This document shows, in pieces, positions 25,441 to 34,896 of a stretch of 42,713 nucleotides of DNA. The DNA is from Antricoccus suffuscus (GTDB lineage Bacteria; Actinomycetota; Actinomycetes; Mycobacteriales; Antricoccaceae): contig NZ_PVUE01000027.1 of the NCBI RefSeq assembly GCF_003003235.1, positions 1-42,713 on the forward strand. Reading direction: 5' to 3'. Each line of letters starts with the position of its first letter. Position 1 is the stretch's first letter. A model generated the notes under the pieces. The model was given only the letters and a program-made list of their open reading frames with translations, had not been told where the DNA came from and did not search any database. The position numbers and the translations under genes were made by a program.

Positions 25441-26582
25441 GCGCGCAGTCGCGGGAGGTCGTACGCTCCCTTCTGCGGCCGGAGTTCCGCGAGCTGACGG
25501 CGTACGGCGCCCCGCAGCTCGACGTGCCGGTCCGCCTCAATACCAACGAAAACTCCTACGAGCTACCGGATGCGGTCGCGCAGTCGGTGACTGCGGCGCT
25601 GGCTGCCGAAGTCAAGGACCTCAATCGCTACCCCGATCGCGAGTTCACCCGGCTGCGTGGCGCGCTGAGCGGCTACCTCGCGACGCAGGCCGGCGTGCAG
25701 CTGGACGTCGCGCAGCTGTGGGCGGCGAACGGCTCCAACGAGGTCATCCAGCACATCTTGCAGGCCTTCGGCGGCCCGGGTCGCCGTGCGCTCGGCTTCG
25801 TGCCGTCGTACTCGATGCACGAGCTGATCTCGATCTCGACCGGGACCGGTTGGATCCGCGGCCGACGCGACGAGCAGTTTGACCTGCAGGCGGCCGACGC
25901 GCTAGCGCAGATCGCCGAGCACGACCCTGATGTCGTGTTCCTTTGCTCGCCCAACAATCCCACGGGTACGTCGATGTCGCGCGATGTCGTCGAGGCAGTC
26001 CTCGGCGCGACCCGAGGAATCGTGGTGGTCGACGAGGCATATGCAGAGTTCGCGCGCGAAGGTACGCCGAGCGCACTAGGGCTGCTGCCGGACAACCCGC
26101 GACTAATCGTGAGCCGCACGATGAGCAAGGCGTTCGCCTTTGCCGGTGCCCGGGTCGGCTATCTCGCCGCCGACCCGGAGATCACCGAAGCCATGCGTCT
26201 TGTGCGGTTGCCGTATCACCTCTCCTCCCTGACCCAGGCCGCCGCCATAGCGGCCCTCGGACATGCGGATCTGCTGCTGTCGACGGTGGATGCGATCAAG
26301 GGGCAGCGCGACCGGATCGTGCGCACGCTTGCCGATTTCGGCCTGCTGCCGGTGCCCAGCGACTCCAACTTCGTGATGTTCGGCGGACTCGCCGACGCGG
26401 GCGCGACCTGGCAGGCGCTGCTCGACCACGGCATACTCGTGCGAGACATAGGGATAGCCCACCACCTTCGGGTCAGCGCCGGCACCGAGGCGGAGACGAC
26501 CGCGTTTCTCGATGCACTGCGTGACCATTTGCGCGACAATCCGCCAACTGCGAGACAACCCGTCAACAAGGAGATCGCATGA
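25437..26582 (+). CDS. hisC: Histidinol-phosphate aminotransferase
   Basis: A 381-residue fold-type I PLP enzyme transferring the amino group from glutamate to imidazole acetol phosphate. [13 protein letters not shown] (33-45) is the substrate/N-terminal motif, SPNNPTGT lies near 171-178, VVDEAYAEF near 198-206 and the PLP lysine is Lys231 in [20 protein letters not shown] 25437 overlaps the hisD stop by 4 nt and the stop overlaps hisB by 4 nt, so hisD-hisC-hisB are translationally coupled. Confidence 0.96.
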   Translation: MSAQSREVVRSLLRPEFRELTAYGAPQLDVPVRLNTNENSYELPDAVAQSVTAALAAEVKDLNRYPDREFTRLRGALSGYLATQAGVQLDVAQLWAANGSNEVIQHILQAFGGPGRRALGFVPSYSMHELISISTGTGWIRGRRDEQFDLQAADALAQIAEHDPDVVFLCSPNNPTGTSMSRDVVEAVLGATRGIVVVDEAYAEFAREGTPSALGLLPDNPRLIVSRTMSKAFAFAGARVGYLAADPEITEAMRLVRLPYHLSSLTQAAAIAALGHADLLLSTVDAIKGQRDRIVRTLADFGLLPVPSDSNFVMFGGLADAGATWQALLDHGILVRDIGIAHHLRVSAGTEAETTAFLDALRDHLRDNPPTARQPVNKEIA

Positions 26583-27187
26583 GCCGCACCGCCCGCATTG
26601 ACCGTACGACGAGTGAGAGCAGTGTGCTGGTCGAACTCAACCTCGACGGTACGGGTGTCAGCGATATCGCCACCGGAGTCGGCTTCTACGACCACATGCT
26701 GACCGCGTTCTCCAAGCACTCACTGATCGACCTTGAGGTCAAGAGCAGCGGCGACATCCACATCGACGGGCACCACACCGTCGAGGACACCGCTATTGTG
26801 CTCGGCGAGGCGCTCGGTCAGGCGCTCGGCGACAAGAGCGGCATCCGCCGGTTCGGCGATGCGATGGTGCCGTTGGACGAGGCGCTTGTGCAGTGCGTCG
26901 TCGACGTATCGGGCCGGCCCTACTGCGTGCACACCGGCGAACCCGAGGGCCAGGAATACGCCGCGATCGGTGGCACCGGAGCGTTGTACGCCGGATCGTT
27001 GACGCGGCACGTGTTCGAGACGCTCGCATTCCACGCCCGGATCTGCCTGCACGTGACGGTCATCTCGGGGCGCGATCCGCACCATATCGTGGAAGCGCAG
27101 TACAAAGCGCTGGCCCGGGCGCTGCGCGCGGCAGTCGATATAGACCCGCGCGCCAGCGGAGTCCCCAGCACTAAGGGAGTGCTGTGA
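26579..27187 (+). CDS. hisB: Imidazoleglycerol-phosphate dehydratase
   Basis: A 202-residue monofunctional HisB dehydratase (no phosphatase domain), a Mn-dependent enzyme making imidazole acetol phosphate. Metal-binding motifs are [14 protein letters not shown] near 39-52, [18 protein letters not shown] near 63-80 and [14 protein letters not shown] plus [15 protein letters not shown] in the second half-repeat. GGAG-type ribosome sequence lies just before ATG 26579, inside hisC. Four-base overlaps join it to hisC and to the small membrane ORF. Confidence 0.97.
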   Translation: MSRTARIDRTTSESSVLVELNLDGTGVSDIATGVGFYDHMLTAFSKHSLIDLEVKSSGDIHIDGHHTVEDTAIVLGEALGQALGDKSGIRRFGDAMVPLDEALVQCVVDVSGRPYCVHTGEPEGQEYAAIGGTGALYAGSLTRHVFETLAFHARICLHVTVISGRDPHHIVEAQYKALARALRAAVDIDPRASGVPSTKGVL

Positions 27188-27372
27188 GCGCCGTACTTGC
27201 GGCGGGTAATCAAAGCACGATGACCTGGATCGTCGTGATTGGCCTGATGGGTCTTGCGGGGATTCTCGCCGGCGGTGCATGGCAGATGCGTGAGCACCGC
27301 GTCGTCGCTGTTGTGCTCGGCCTGGCCGCGCTGCTGGCTCTCGCCGGCGGGATCCTGTGGCAGGCCGGATAG
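27184..27372 (+). CDS. Small two-helix membrane protein in the his operon
   Basis: A 62-residue protein with two hydrophobic helices (about 13-30, [18 protein letters not shown], and 41-58, [18 protein letters not shown]) joined by a short basic loop (QMREHR). GTG 27184 overlaps hisB as GTGA, and the stop abuts hisH ATG, so it is expressed with the pathway. No family was recognised. Its conserved frame within tightly packed his genes argues that it is real. A membrane-anchoring or transport-accessory role is speculation. Confidence 0.8.
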   Translation: MSAVLAAGNQSTMTWIVVIGLMGLAGILAGGAWQMREHRVVAVVLGLAALLALAGGILWQAG

Positions 27373-27990
27373 ATGACCGCACAAAAGTCGGTCGTGCTCT
27401 TTGACTACGGGTTCGGCAACGTCCGCTCCGCGCAGCGCGCGCTCGAACGGGTCGGCGCGCGCGTCGAGCTCACTCGAGATCGCTCCGCGGCGATGCGAGC
27501 CGACGGTCTCGTCGTACCGGGCGTTGGCGCGTTCGCGGCATGCATGGACGGCCTCATCGACGCCGGTGGCGACCAGATCGTCCGTGATCGGCTGGGCGTA
27601 GCCGCGCCAGTGCTGGGCATATGCGTCGGCGCACAGGTGATGTTCGAGAGCGGCGACGAGCACGGTGTACGCCGGGACGGCGTCGGGGTACTGAGCGGAC
27701 AGATCGTCCAACTCACCGCGGACATCCTGCCGCACATGGGCTGGAACACCGTCGAAGCGTCCCCCCGATCCTCGCTGTTCAAGGGGATTGACCCACAGTC
27801 GCGCTTCTACTTCGTGCACTCGTTTGCGGCGCTCAGCGCCGGACCCGACACGATCGTGTCCACGACGACGTACGGCGAGCCTTTCGTCGCCGCCGCCGAG
27901 CACGGCGCGCTGAGTGTCACCCAATTTCACCCGGAGAAGTCCGCGGATGCCGGTGCCGCACTCCTTGCTAACTGGATGGACACGTTGTAG
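27373..27990 (+). CDS. hisH: IGP synthase glutamine amidotransferase subunit
   Basis: A 205-residue class I glutaminase that supplies ammonia to HisF. The oxyanion strand PGVGAFAACMDG (about 49-60), the nucleophile elbow LGICVGAQVM with Cys84, and the His186/Glu188 pair in FHPEKS complete the catalytic triad. The more usual elbow is GICLGMQ, so the local sequence is slightly unusual but functional residues are kept. Its ATG directly follows the stop of the small membrane ORF, and its stop abuts priA. Confidence 0.96.
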   Translation: MTAQKSVVLFDYGFGNVRSAQRALERVGARVELTRDRSAAMRADGLVVPGVGAFAACMDGLIDAGGDQIVRDRLGVAAPVLGICVGAQVMFESGDEHGVRRDGVGVLSGQIVQLTADILPHMGWNTVEASPRSSLFKGIDPQSRFYFVHSFAALSAGPDTIVSTTTYGEPFVAAAEHGALSVTQFHPEKSADAGAALLANWMDTL

Positions 27991-28761
27991 ATGACTGACT
28001 CAAATATTCCTGCTGCACAAGCGATACCGCCGCGCCTGGAACTGCTTCCCGCGGTGGACATCGTCGATGGCCGCGCCGTTCAGCTGGTCCGTGGCGAAGC
28101 CGGTTCCGGTAAGACGTACGGCGAACCGTTAGCGGCCGCCGAGGGCTGGCAGCGTGACGGCGCCGAATGGCTGCACCTGGTCGATCTCGATGCGGCGTTC
28201 GGCCGTGGCCACAACCGCGAGCTCATTGCCCGCGTCGTCGGCGCGCTGGACATCAAGGTCGAGCTGTCAGGTGGCATCCGCGATGACGAGTCGCTTGAGG
28301 CGGCGCTTGCGACCGGTTGCACGCGAGTCAATATCGGCACGGCCGCGCTGGAAAATCCGCAGTGGTGCTCGAAGATCATCGGCGAGCACGGCGACAAGGT
28401 CGCGATTGGTCTTGACGTGCGCGGCGACACGCTGGCCGCACGCGGCTGGACCCGCGACGGAGGGGATCTGTGGGAGGTATTCGAACGGCTTGAGGCGGAC
28501 GGCTGCGGCCGGTACGTCGTCACAGACGTACTCAAAGACGGCATGCTGCGCGGGCCCAACGTCGATCTGCTTCGTCGGGTCTGCGCCAAGACCGACGCCC
28601 CGGTCGTCGCCAGCGGTGGTGTCACCACCATCGACGACCTTGTGCAGATCGCGGGTCTCACCGGTGAAGGAGTCGAGGGCGCGATCGTCGGCACGGCACT
28701 CTACGAAGGAAACTTCACCCTGCCCGAGGCGCTCGCCGCGGTCGCCGGCGTCGGTCGCTGA
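27991..28761 (+). CDS. priA: PriA: bifunctional HisA/TrpF isomerase
   Basis: A 256-residue (beta/alpha)8 isomerase. Phosphate-binding repeats and acid/base residues are visible: [16 protein letters not shown] with Asp23, GGIRDDES near 94-101, [15 protein letters not shown] near 141-155 and [15 protein letters not shown] near 184. The RGWTR loop is typical of actinobacterial PriA, which isomerises both ProFAR (His pathway) and phosphoribosylanthranilate (Trp pathway). No trpF occurs in the trp locus downstream, which supports bifunctionality. The first 14 residues are an extra N-terminal tail. ATG 27991 follows the hisH stop immediately. Confidence 0.93.
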   Translation: MTDSNIPAAQAIPPRLELLPAVDIVDGRAVQLVRGEAGSGKTYGEPLAAAEGWQRDGAEWLHLVDLDAAFGRGHNRELIARVVGALDIKVELSGGIRDDESLEAALATGCTRVNIGTAALENPQWCSKIIGEHGDKVAIGLDVRGDTLAARGWTRDGGDLWEVFERLEADGCGRYVVTDVLKDGMLRGPNVDLLRRVCAKTDAPVVASGGVTTIDDLVQIAGLTGEGVEGAIVGTALYEGNFTLPEALAAVAGVGR

Positions 28762-28771
28762 GGCGGCCGAG

Positions 28772-29536
28772 ATGACCCTGGCAACGCGGGTGATCCCGTG
28801 TCTCGACGTCGACCGTGGGCGCGTAGTGAAGGGCGTCAACTTCGAAAACCTGCGCGACGCGGGCGATCCGGTGGAGCTCGCCGCGGCGTACGACGCGCAG
28901 GGTGCCGACGAACTGACGTTTCTCGACATCACCGCTTCGTCGGACTCGCGGGACACGACGTACGACGTCGTACGCCGCACCGCCGAGTCGGTGTTCATCC
29001 CGCTGACGGTGGGTGGCGGCGTACGTACCGCGCAGGACGTCGATCGGCTGTTGCGGGCGGGTGCGGACAAGGTCGGTGTCAATACCGCGGCCATCAGCCG
29101 ACCGGAGCTGATCGGCGAGATCGCGCAGACCTTCGGCGCGCAGGTGCTTGTCTGCTCGCTGGACGTACGCCGCGAACCGGGCCAGCCGTCCGGGTTTGGT
29201 GTGACGACCCACGGCGGGCGTCGCTCGGCCGGTCTCGACGCCCTCGCGTGGGGCCACGAGGTCGCCGAACGCGGGGCGGGGGAGATCCTGCTCAACTCGA
29301 TGGACCGGGATGGTACCGAGGCCGGCTTTGACCTTGAACTGATCAGTGCGATGCGGGCCAGCGTCCAGATTCCGGTGATCGCCAGCGGCGGCGCGGGCAG
29401 AGTCGAGCACTTCGCGCCCGCGGTGAAGGCGGGTGCGGACGCGGTGTTGGCCGCGAGCGTGTTTCATTTCGGCCAGATGACAATCTCAGAAGTCAAGGAT
29501 TCGATGGCACGACAAGGCATCGTCGTACGTCGGTAA
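28772..29536 (+). CDS. hisF: IGP synthase cyclase subunit
   Basis: A 254-residue TIM-barrel cyclase that, with HisH, converts PRFAR to IGP and AICAR. The signature [20 protein letters not shown] opens the protein. Further blocks are [13 protein letters not shown] near 45, [17 protein letters not shown] near 80, [12 protein letters not shown] near 97 and [14 protein letters not shown] near 200. ATG 28772 lies 10 nt after priA; the frame is open far upstream inside priA, but that extension has no family match. It is followed 35 nt later by two unrelated membrane genes. Confidence 0.96.
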   Translation: MTLATRVIPCLDVDRGRVVKGVNFENLRDAGDPVELAAAYDAQGADELTFLDITASSDSRDTTYDVVRRTAESVFIPLTVGGGVRTAQDVDRLLRAGADKVGVNTAAISRPELIGEIAQTFGAQVLVCSLDVRREPGQPSGFGVTTHGGRRSAGLDALAWGHEVAERGAGEILLNSMDRDGTEAGFDLELISAMRASVQIPVIASGGAGRVEHFAPAVKAGADAVLAASVFHFGQMTISEVKDSMARQGIVVRR

Positions 29537-29571
29537 GTCTGTAGTCGATATTCAAACCGGTAGGAGCCTCT

Positions 29572-30234
29572 ATGACCTCGCCCCAAGACCCGAATAGCGG
29601 TCAGTACCAGGGACCGCCGACCAGCGGTCAATATCCCGCGCAGCCACAGGGTGGTTACCAACAGGGTGGTTACCAACAAGGCGGTTATCAGCAGGGCGGC
29701 TATCCCGCCGCGCCCTACCAGGGCGCCCCGGCACCGGCGTACGGCTACCAGTACCCGGGCGGATACGGGCCGGTGGGTCCACGGCCGCCACAGCGTCCCG
29801 GTGTCGCGACCGGGGCGGGCGTCTGCGGAATCGTGCTCGGCGTCGGATCGTTTGGGTACGCCGCGGCGCTGCTCATCGGGGCCGCCGCAGCGTCGGACTC
29901 GGGCGCGGACAACACGAAAGGATTTCTAGCGATCGCGTGGATCTGCGGCATCCTTGGCGTAATCGCATCGGTCTCGCTGTTTGTCGGTGCGATTCAGATG
30001 CTGTCCGGTAACAACGGCATCGTTTTGCGGCTCGGCGCCGTGGCCGCGATCATCGCGATCTGGGTTCTCGCCATCTGGGCCCTGTCGGTCCAGACCGGCG
30101 CAGGGACGGTCATCACGGTCTCCGCGGTCGTGGGCTCCATCATGCCCGCGGTCGTGCTCGGTCTGAGTCTTAGCTCGTCGGTCTCGAAGTGGATGTTGGC
30201 TAAGAAGGCATTCAAAGCCGCCGGTTATGTGTAA
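29572..30234 (+). CDS. Gln/Gly/Tyr-rich tetraspan membrane protein, copy 1
   Basis: A 220-residue protein. Residues 1-75 are disordered and low complexity with repeats of QQGGY and PQRPGVATG at the end. Residues 78-205 hold four hydrophobic helices ([44 protein letters not shown], the [20 protein letters not shown] stretch and a final [15 protein letters not shown]). The C-terminal tail is basic ([10 protein letters not shown]). It is a paralogue of the next gene: RPGVATGA, the [20 protein letters not shown] loop and the SAGY/AAGY ending correspond. AGGAG precedes ATG 29572. No function was recognised. Confidence 0.8.
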   Translation: MTSPQDPNSGQYQGPPTSGQYPAQPQGGYQQGGYQQGGYQQGGYPAAPYQGAPAPAYGYQYPGGYGPVGPRPPQRPGVATGAGVCGIVLGVGSFGYAAALLIGAAAASDSGADNTKGFLAIAWICGILGVIASVSLFVGAIQMLSGNNGIVLRLGAVAAIIAIWVLAIWALSVQTGAGTVITVSAVVGSIMPAVVLGLSLSSSVSKWMLAKKAFKAAGYV

Positions 30235-30249
30235 ATCCCGGCATCACCA

Positions 30250-30255
30250 GTACAC
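30250..30255 (+). promoter_or_regulatory. Possible -10 hexamer before copy 2
   Basis: TACACT lies in the 65-bp gap between the two tetraspan genes, about 45 nt before ATG 30300. It would allow separate transcription of copy 2, hisI and trpE. No clear -35 was seen. Confidence 0.3.
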
Positions 30256-30299
30256 TTCTGAATCAGTTACTCATCTCGTTCTCACACGAAAGAACTCTC

Positions 30300-31148
30300 A
30301 TGACGACTCCTGGCAGTGGCCCGAACACCGGCTCAGAGCAGTTCGGCAGCAACCCCGCGGGCAATAACCCGACGGGCAACAACCCCGCTGGCGAGAACCC
30401 GGCTGGCTACACCCCGCCGCCGGCGACGGGGGAGCAAGGTACGCCGCAGGGTTACGGGCAAGACCAGACCCAGGCCTACGGTCAGCAGCCGGCGTATGGC
30501 CAACCCGACTATGGACAGCCGCAAGGACAGCAGCCGGCGTATGGCCAGCAGGACTACGGGCAGCCGCAGGCGTATGGTCAGCCGGGCTACGGACAGTCGC
30601 AGGGTCAGCAGCCGGCATACGGTCAGCAGGGTTATGGCCAGCAGGGCTACCCGGGCCAGCCGGTGTATCCGGTCGGCTACCAGCCCGGTTACGGCGGCCC
30701 ATCGGGCCCGCAGCGCCCAGGGGTCGCCACCGGCGCTGCGATCGTCGCGATCGTGCTCGGCGTTATCTACGGACTGTGGGGCGCGATCTTCCTGATCGGC
30801 TCGGCCGCCGTCAGCGACTCGGGGCTGAGCGGCGGCGACGTCGCCTTCGCATGGATCTCCTCGATCTTGCTACTGGCGGGCGCGATCATCATGTTTGTCG
30901 GCGGGATCCAGTTACTCAGTGGCAGCAACGGCATGACCATCAAACTTGGCGCCGCCGTGACCGCGCTCGCGGTTGTCGTCTTCCTGATCTGGTCACTGAT
31001 CTCGAGCAACGGCAACGGCATCGGAACGGTCATCGTCGTCACGATTATTGGGCTGATTGGCCCGGCTCTGGTGTTCAGCCTGTCATCCGGCGGCGCGGTC
31101 ACTCAGTGGCTGCAGCACAAGAAGGCGGTCTCGTCTGCCGGCTACTGA
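30300..31148 (+). CDS. Gln/Tyr/Gly/Pro-rich tetraspan membrane protein, copy 2
   Basis: A 282-residue paralogue of the preceding gene. The longer disordered head (1-140) starts with NPAG/NPTG repeats and continues with many YGQ, QQPAYGQ and GYGQ units, a composition like prion-like or phase-separating segments. Four helices follow: [20 protein letters not shown], a second near 175-195 ([20 protein letters not shown]), [19 protein letters not shown] and [19 protein letters not shown]. The tail ends [10 protein letters not shown]. It sits between hisF and hisI, 22 nt before hisI. Topology suggests a cytosolic or exported repetitive tail; function unknown. Confidence 0.8.
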   Translation: MTTPGSGPNTGSEQFGSNPAGNNPTGNNPAGENPAGYTPPPATGEQGTPQGYGQDQTQAYGQQPAYGQPDYGQPQGQQPAYGQQDYGQPQAYGQPGYGQSQGQQPAYGQQGYGQQGYPGQPVYPVGYQPGYGGPSGPQRPGVATGAAIVAIVLGVIYGLWGAIFLIGSAAVSDSGLSGGDVAFAWISSILLLAGAIIMFVGGIQLLSGSNGMTIKLGAAVTALAVVVFLIWSLISSNGNGIGTVIVVTIIGLIGPALVFSLSSGGAVTQWLQHKKAVSSAGY

Positions 31149-31170
31149 CCGGCAGGGGATGATAGAGGGT

Positions 31171-31575
31171 ATGTCAGCCCGAGTTTCCGTAGAACAGTCC
31201 AATCTCGACCCCCAGATCCGCGCCGCGCTCAAGCGCGACGATGCCGGGCTGGTCGCCGCCGTCGTGCAGCAGCACGACACCAAGGCGGTGCTCATGGTCG
31301 GCTGGATGGACGACGAGGCACTGCATCGCACGCTGACAACGGGCCGCGCGACGTACTGGTCGCGCAGTCGGCAGGAATACTGGGTGAAGGGCGATACCTC
31401 CGGGCACATCCAGCACGTCAAGTCCGTGTCACTGGACTGCGACGGTGACGTCGTACTCGTCCAGGTCGACCAGGTCGGCGCCGCATGCCACACCGGCACG
31501 GCAACCTGCTTTGACGGGCGCGCGCTTGCCGTAACGACCACCGCACTCGACAACGCTGCCGAGGGCGCTAAATGA
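31171..31575 (+). CDS. hisI: Phosphoribosyl-AMP cyclohydrolase
   Basis: A 134-residue HisI without the HisE pyrophosphatase domain. It opens the adenine ring of PR-AMP using Zn and Mg. Motifs include [16 protein letters not shown] near 38-53, [19 protein letters not shown] near 61-79 and the metal-ligand region [22 protein letters not shown] near 88-109, whose Cys and Asp residues are conserved. ATG 31171 matches relatives; ATG 31159 (adding MIEG) is also possible. The stop overlaps trpE by 4 nt, directly linking the histidine and tryptophan genes. Confidence 0.95.
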   Translation: MSARVSVEQSNLDPQIRAALKRDDAGLVAAVVQQHDTKAVLMVGWMDDEALHRTLTTGRATYWSRSRQEYWVKGDTSGHIQHVKSVSLDCDGDVVLVQVDQVGAACHTGTATCFDGRALAVTTTALDNAAEGAK

Positions 31576-33098
31576 GCACACTTGGCACGATCACGCCCAG
31601 TCGCGAGGAGTTCGCGGCCAAGGTGCGCACACATCGGGTCGTACCAGTCAGCAAGACGCTGCTTGCCGATGGCGAGACTCCCGTCGGCGTCTATCGCAAG
31701 CTTGCCGGCGGCACCGGCACGTTTCTGCTGGAGTCGGCCGAACGCGGACACTCCTGGTCGCGCTACTCCTTCGTCGGAGTGCGTGCCCCGGCGACGCTGA
31801 GCGAGCGTGGCGGGCAGGCCGTGTGGACCGGCGATGTCCCGCGAGGCCTGCCCACTGAGGGTCCGGTGCTCGACGTGCTTCGCCAGTCATGGCACGCGCT
31901 GCGCAGTCCTAAGGACGACGCGCTGCCGGCGGTCGCTGGCGGGCTGGTCGGCTACCTCGGGTACGACGTGGCCGCGATGATCGAGCCGATCGGTCACCGG
32001 GCCGTCGACGACCTGGGGATCCCGGTGCTGTCCATGCTGCTGGTCAGCGACGTAGCCGTCGTCGACCATCACGATGGCACCGTCACGCTGGTCGCGACCG
32101 AGTTCGTCGATACAGACATGAGCGCGGCCGAGATCGATGCGGCGTACGACGACGCGCTCGCACGAATCGACGCCATGACAATCGACCTGGCCAAACCTTC
32201 GCCGGCTCCGGTGGAGATCGTCTCGGACGGTCCGACGCCGACCCCGCAGTCGCGCACGCCGAGCGGCGACTTTCAGCCCGCCGTGCGCAAGGCCTTGGAC
32301 GCGATCGTCGAGGGCGACGTATTCCAGGTGCAGGTGAGTCAGCGGTTCCAGGTGCAGACCAACGCCGATGCCATCGACATCTACCGGATCCTGAGACTGC
32401 TCAACCCGTCGCCGTACATGTACTTCCTGCGCGTGGACGGTTTCGACATCGTCGGCTGCAGTCCCGAGGCGTTGGTCACGGTGACCGGCGACGAGGCCGT
32501 CCTGCACCCGATCGCCGGCACTCGTCGTCGCGGCGAGACCCCCGAACGCGACCAAGAGCTCGCCGACGAGCTCGTCAACGACCCCAAGGAACGCGCCGAA
32601 CACGTGATGCTGGTCGACCTTGCACGCAACGACCTCGGTCGGGTCTGTCACCCGGGCAGCGTGCATGTCACCGAGCTCGGCGCGGTCGAGAAATACAGCC
32701 ACGTATGGCATATCGTCTCCACCGTCGTCGGCGAAGTGGCAGCGGACAAGGACGCGTTCGACGTGCTGCTGTCGTGTTTTCCGGCGGGCACGCTGACCGG
32801 CGCGCCAAAGGTCCGTGCGATGCAGCTCATCGACGAGCTCGAGCCAGTACGCCGGGGGATCTACGGCGGCTCGGTCGGTTATCTGTCCGCGGCCGGCGAC
32901 ATCGACATGGCCATCTGCATTCGTACCGCTCTGGTGAAGGACGGCGTCGCACACGTGCAGGCGGCGGGCGGAATAGTCGCCGACTCCATACCTCACCTTG
33001 AGCAGCAGGAAAGCGAAAACAAGGCCCGTGCCGCGCTGACCGCTATTGCTACCGCTGAGCGGCTTCGACCAGCGGTGTCGGAATCCGTCGCACGGTGA
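31572..33098 (+). CDS. trpE: Anthranilate synthase component I
   Basis: A 508-residue chorismate-using enzyme that, with a TrpG glutaminase encoded elsewhere, makes anthranilate. The N-terminal domain has [19 protein letters not shown] with the Trp-feedback LLES-type motif near 48-52. The catalytic domain has [46 protein letters not shown] near 315, the [16 protein letters not shown] block near 340 and [18 protein letters not shown] near 410. ATG 31572 overlaps hisI by 4 nt. The end overlaps the next membrane gene by 4 nt. Confidence 0.97.
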   Translation: MSTLGTITPSREEFAAKVRTHRVVPVSKTLLADGETPVGVYRKLAGGTGTFLLESAERGHSWSRYSFVGVRAPATLSERGGQAVWTGDVPRGLPTEGPVLDVLRQSWHALRSPKDDALPAVAGGLVGYLGYDVAAMIEPIGHRAVDDLGIPVLSMLLVSDVAVVDHHDGTVTLVATEFVDTDMSAAEIDAAYDDALARIDAMTIDLAKPSPAPVEIVSDGPTPTPQSRTPSGDFQPAVRKALDAIVEGDVFQVQVSQRFQVQTNADAIDIYRILRLLNPSPYMYFLRVDGFDIVGCSPEALVTVTGDEAVLHPIAGTRRRGETPERDQELADELVNDPKERAEHVMLVDLARNDLGRVCHPGSVHVTELGAVEKYSHVWHIVSTVVGEVAADKDAFDVLLSCFPAGTLTGAPKVRAMQLIDELEPVRRGIYGGSVGYLSAAGDIDMAICIRTALVKDGVAHVQAAGGIVADSIPHLEQQESENKARAALTAIATAERLRPAVSESVAR

Positions 33099-33685
33099 AG
33101 CGTCTCTACTCGATCTGCCTGGCGGGACTGATAGTTGCCGCCGGCCTGATCTTCTTCGCCACCAGCCAGGAGTGGGTGCTCGTCGCCGTACCTCAGCCGG
33201 CGCCGCTACCGAGTGGCCTGAAGTCGGCGACCGGAAGTGGCGTACTGCCCGGCTTGACGGCGGTCGCAATCGTGTTGCTCGCGGCGGTGGTCGCGGTGGC
33301 GGCGACCCGGCGGATGGGACGCCGACTCGTCGGCGCGCTCGTCACCGTCTGCGGCATCGTGGCCGTGGTACTCGTCGTACCGTTCCTGACCGGTACGCCG
33401 GCATCGGTCCTCGCCGACGTCCGCAGCACCGGAACCAGCGTTGAGAGCGGACACGGAACCCCGGCGGCGTACCCACCATGGCTGGCCCTGGTCGGTGCGC
33501 TGATCGCCATCGTCGTCGGAGTCGCGATAGCGGTTCGAGGTCCGTCGTGGTCGAAGATGGGCAGCAAGTACGAAGCTCCGTCCGCAGCGGGCAAGCCGGC
33601 CGATCGCGAGGCGCCGCAAGGTTCGGAGCCGGTGAACCATCGCGACGCGTGGAACTCGCTCGACCAAGGCATCGACCCGACCTAG
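33095..33685 (+). CDS. Trp-operon-associated membrane protein (TIGR02234/PF09534 type)
   Basis: A 196-residue protein with helices near 7-25, 50-70, 80-100 and 130-150. The N-terminal helix is followed by FFATSQEWVLVAVPQP, resembling the TSQxW motif of the actinobacterial Trp-associated membrane family usually encoded directly after trpE. The C-terminus is polar and ends NHRDAWNSLDQGIDPT; the DAWDALDRGxDPT-like ending is another family trait. GTG 33095 overlaps trpE by 4 nt. The role is unknown; linkage suggests tryptophan or precursor transport. Confidence 0.88.
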   Translation: MKRLYSICLAGLIVAAGLIFFATSQEWVLVAVPQPAPLPSGLKSATGSGVLPGLTAVAIVLLAAVVAVAATRRMGRRLVGALVTVCGIVAVVLVVPFLTGTPASVLADVRSTGTSVESGHGTPAAYPPWLALVGALIAIVVGVAIAVRGPSWSKMGSKYEAPSAAGKPADREAPQGSEPVNHRDAWNSLDQGIDPT

Positions 33686-33729
33686 CGCAGGTCACCACCT
33701 CGGATTTCGCAACTCCACACATGTGACGT

Positions 33730-33749
33730 TTCGCAGCGCCGCTGGCGAA
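33730..33749. terminator. Possible terminator hairpin
   Basis: TTCGCAGCG and CGCTGGCGAA are near-perfect complements (one bulged base) between the convergent Trp-associated gene and the GNAT-Nudix gene. The hairpin is followed on the plus strand by TTCTTCCTGTT. The rest of the 155-bp gap shows nothing recognisable. Confidence 0.45.
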
Positions 33750-33840
33750 TTCTTCCTGTTAAATGGCACAGCTGTACGATCAGGGGACCACTCGGACTCG
33801 ACCGCTGCTTGTCGTGGTTGCTGGCTTGAAGGGCGAGCAG

Positions 33841-34734
33841 TTACGTCGGGACGCCGTCGCGCAGGTGAAGGGTGGCATCGGGTTTACGCGGTGCCACCAG
33901 CCCGAGGCGGCGGGCGTTGAGCGGCGAAACCAGCTCGGCGGCCTCGTCGGGCGTGCACCAGCGCGCGCCGGTGATCTCGCGCAAGTCATAGACGAGCGTG
34001 TCGAGGTACGCCGCGTCGTACTCGCCGCCGTCGTACAGCAGCTCGATTGCATCGCCCCATCCGAGGTACGGCGGCAGCCAGTCGAGCACCAGGAGCCGGC
34101 CGATCTCGATGTCGACCCCGATCTCCTCGAGGACTTCCCGTTGCGCGGCATCGACCGGGTTTTCACCCGGCTCCACGATCCCGCCGGGTAGTTCCCAGTC
34201 TCGTTTGAACGTCGTCTTGCACAGCAGGATCCGGCCGTCCCGGTCACTCATCACCACGTGCGAGATCAGCCGTTTCTTGGGCAAGACCGAGTCGAGCATA
34301 TGCGTGTAGCCAGCCGGGGTATCGGTGGCCGGATCGCCTGCCACAGCGGCGAAAATCGCCGCATCGACAAGTTCGGTATCGCGCCGGATCGACTGCCGGG
34401 CGATTCCCTCGCGCCGGATGCCGGTGCGCATGGCGATACTGACCGCGCGTGGGTCGTCGGCCGGCACGGAGGTCTCGACCCGGCTGAACCCCTGGTTGTC
34501 GAGGGCCCGCCTGATCAACGCGCGCAGCGCCCCGGCGTACCCGCCGATGGACACCGACGGGTCGGCGACCCAGGAGATCGCGGCGACGCCGTCGCGAACC
34601 TTGGTGACCGTTGCGGTGCCCACACACGTGCTGCCGTTGAACAGCTCCACGTCGGCGTACAACTCGTCCCGTCCGACCAGCTTGACTGAGACGTCCGCGC
34701 TCGTGCTGGCCAGCACCGACCAATCTTGGCTCAT
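33841..34734 (-). CDS. GNAT-Nudix fusion protein
   Basis: A 297-residue two-domain protein. Residues 1-135 resemble a GNAT domain: helix IGGYAGALRALIRRALDN, VETSVPADDPRAVSIAMRTG and REGIARQSIRRDTELVDAAIF near its end. Residues 155-297 are a Nudix hydrolase with the complete box: Gly185, Glu191, Arg199, Glu200, Glu203, Glu204 and Gly206. Nudix enzymes hydrolyse nucleoside diphosphates linked to another group; the acetyl acceptor of the GNAT half is unknown. ATG 34734 follows GGATAGG. It lies on the opposite strand between trpE and trpC, splitting the trp genes. Confidence 0.87.
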   Translation of the reverse strand: MSQDWSVLASTSADVSVKLVGRDELYADVELFNGSTCVGTATVTKVRDGVAAISWVADPSVSIGGYAGALRALIRRALDNQGFSRVETSVPADDPRAVSIAMRTGIRREGIARQSIRRDTELVDAAIFAAVAGDPATDTPAGYTHMLDSVLPKKRLISHVVMSDRDGRILLCKTTFKRDWELPGGIVEPGENPVDAAQREVLEEIGVDIEIGRLLVLDWLPPYLGWGDAIELLYDGGEYDAAYLDTLVYDLREITGARWCTPDEAAELVSPLNARRLGLVAPRKPDATLHLRDGVPT

Positions 34735-34772
34735 GTACCTATCCGATCATGCCAGGCAACCGGGCGCACGCC

Positions 34773-34796
34773 GTGGTTGCACATCAGGGTGGTTGC
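34773..34796. repeat. 8-bp direct repeat in the trpC upstream region
   Basis: GTGGTTGC occurs at 34773-34780 and 34789-34796, a 16-bp period, inside the 162-bp divergent region between the GNAT-Nudix gene and trpC. It could be a regulator site; no Trp-rich leader peptide was found in this gap. Confidence 0.35.
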
Positions 34797-34896
34797 GCGA
34801 GTCGAATTCGGCGTGGCTACTGTTGTTTATACCGAAATCCGGTGACCGCGCGCGTTGTTAATCAGCGCCGGACACTCGCCTCTGAAGGGACCACGA

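Noticed and set aside
30300-30720. The repetitive YGQ-coding DNA as a non-coding repeat or CRISPR-like array
   Set aside because: Units are short, in frame and continuous with a membrane-protein coding sequence that has a paralogue next door.
31887-33269. 460-codon minus-strand ORF opposite trpE
   Set aside because: Fully antisense to a certain gene; composition is that of a shadow frame.
34735-34896. Tryptophan attenuator leader peptide before trpC
   Set aside because: The possible small ORFs contain no run of Trp codons and no terminator/antiterminator pair was visible.
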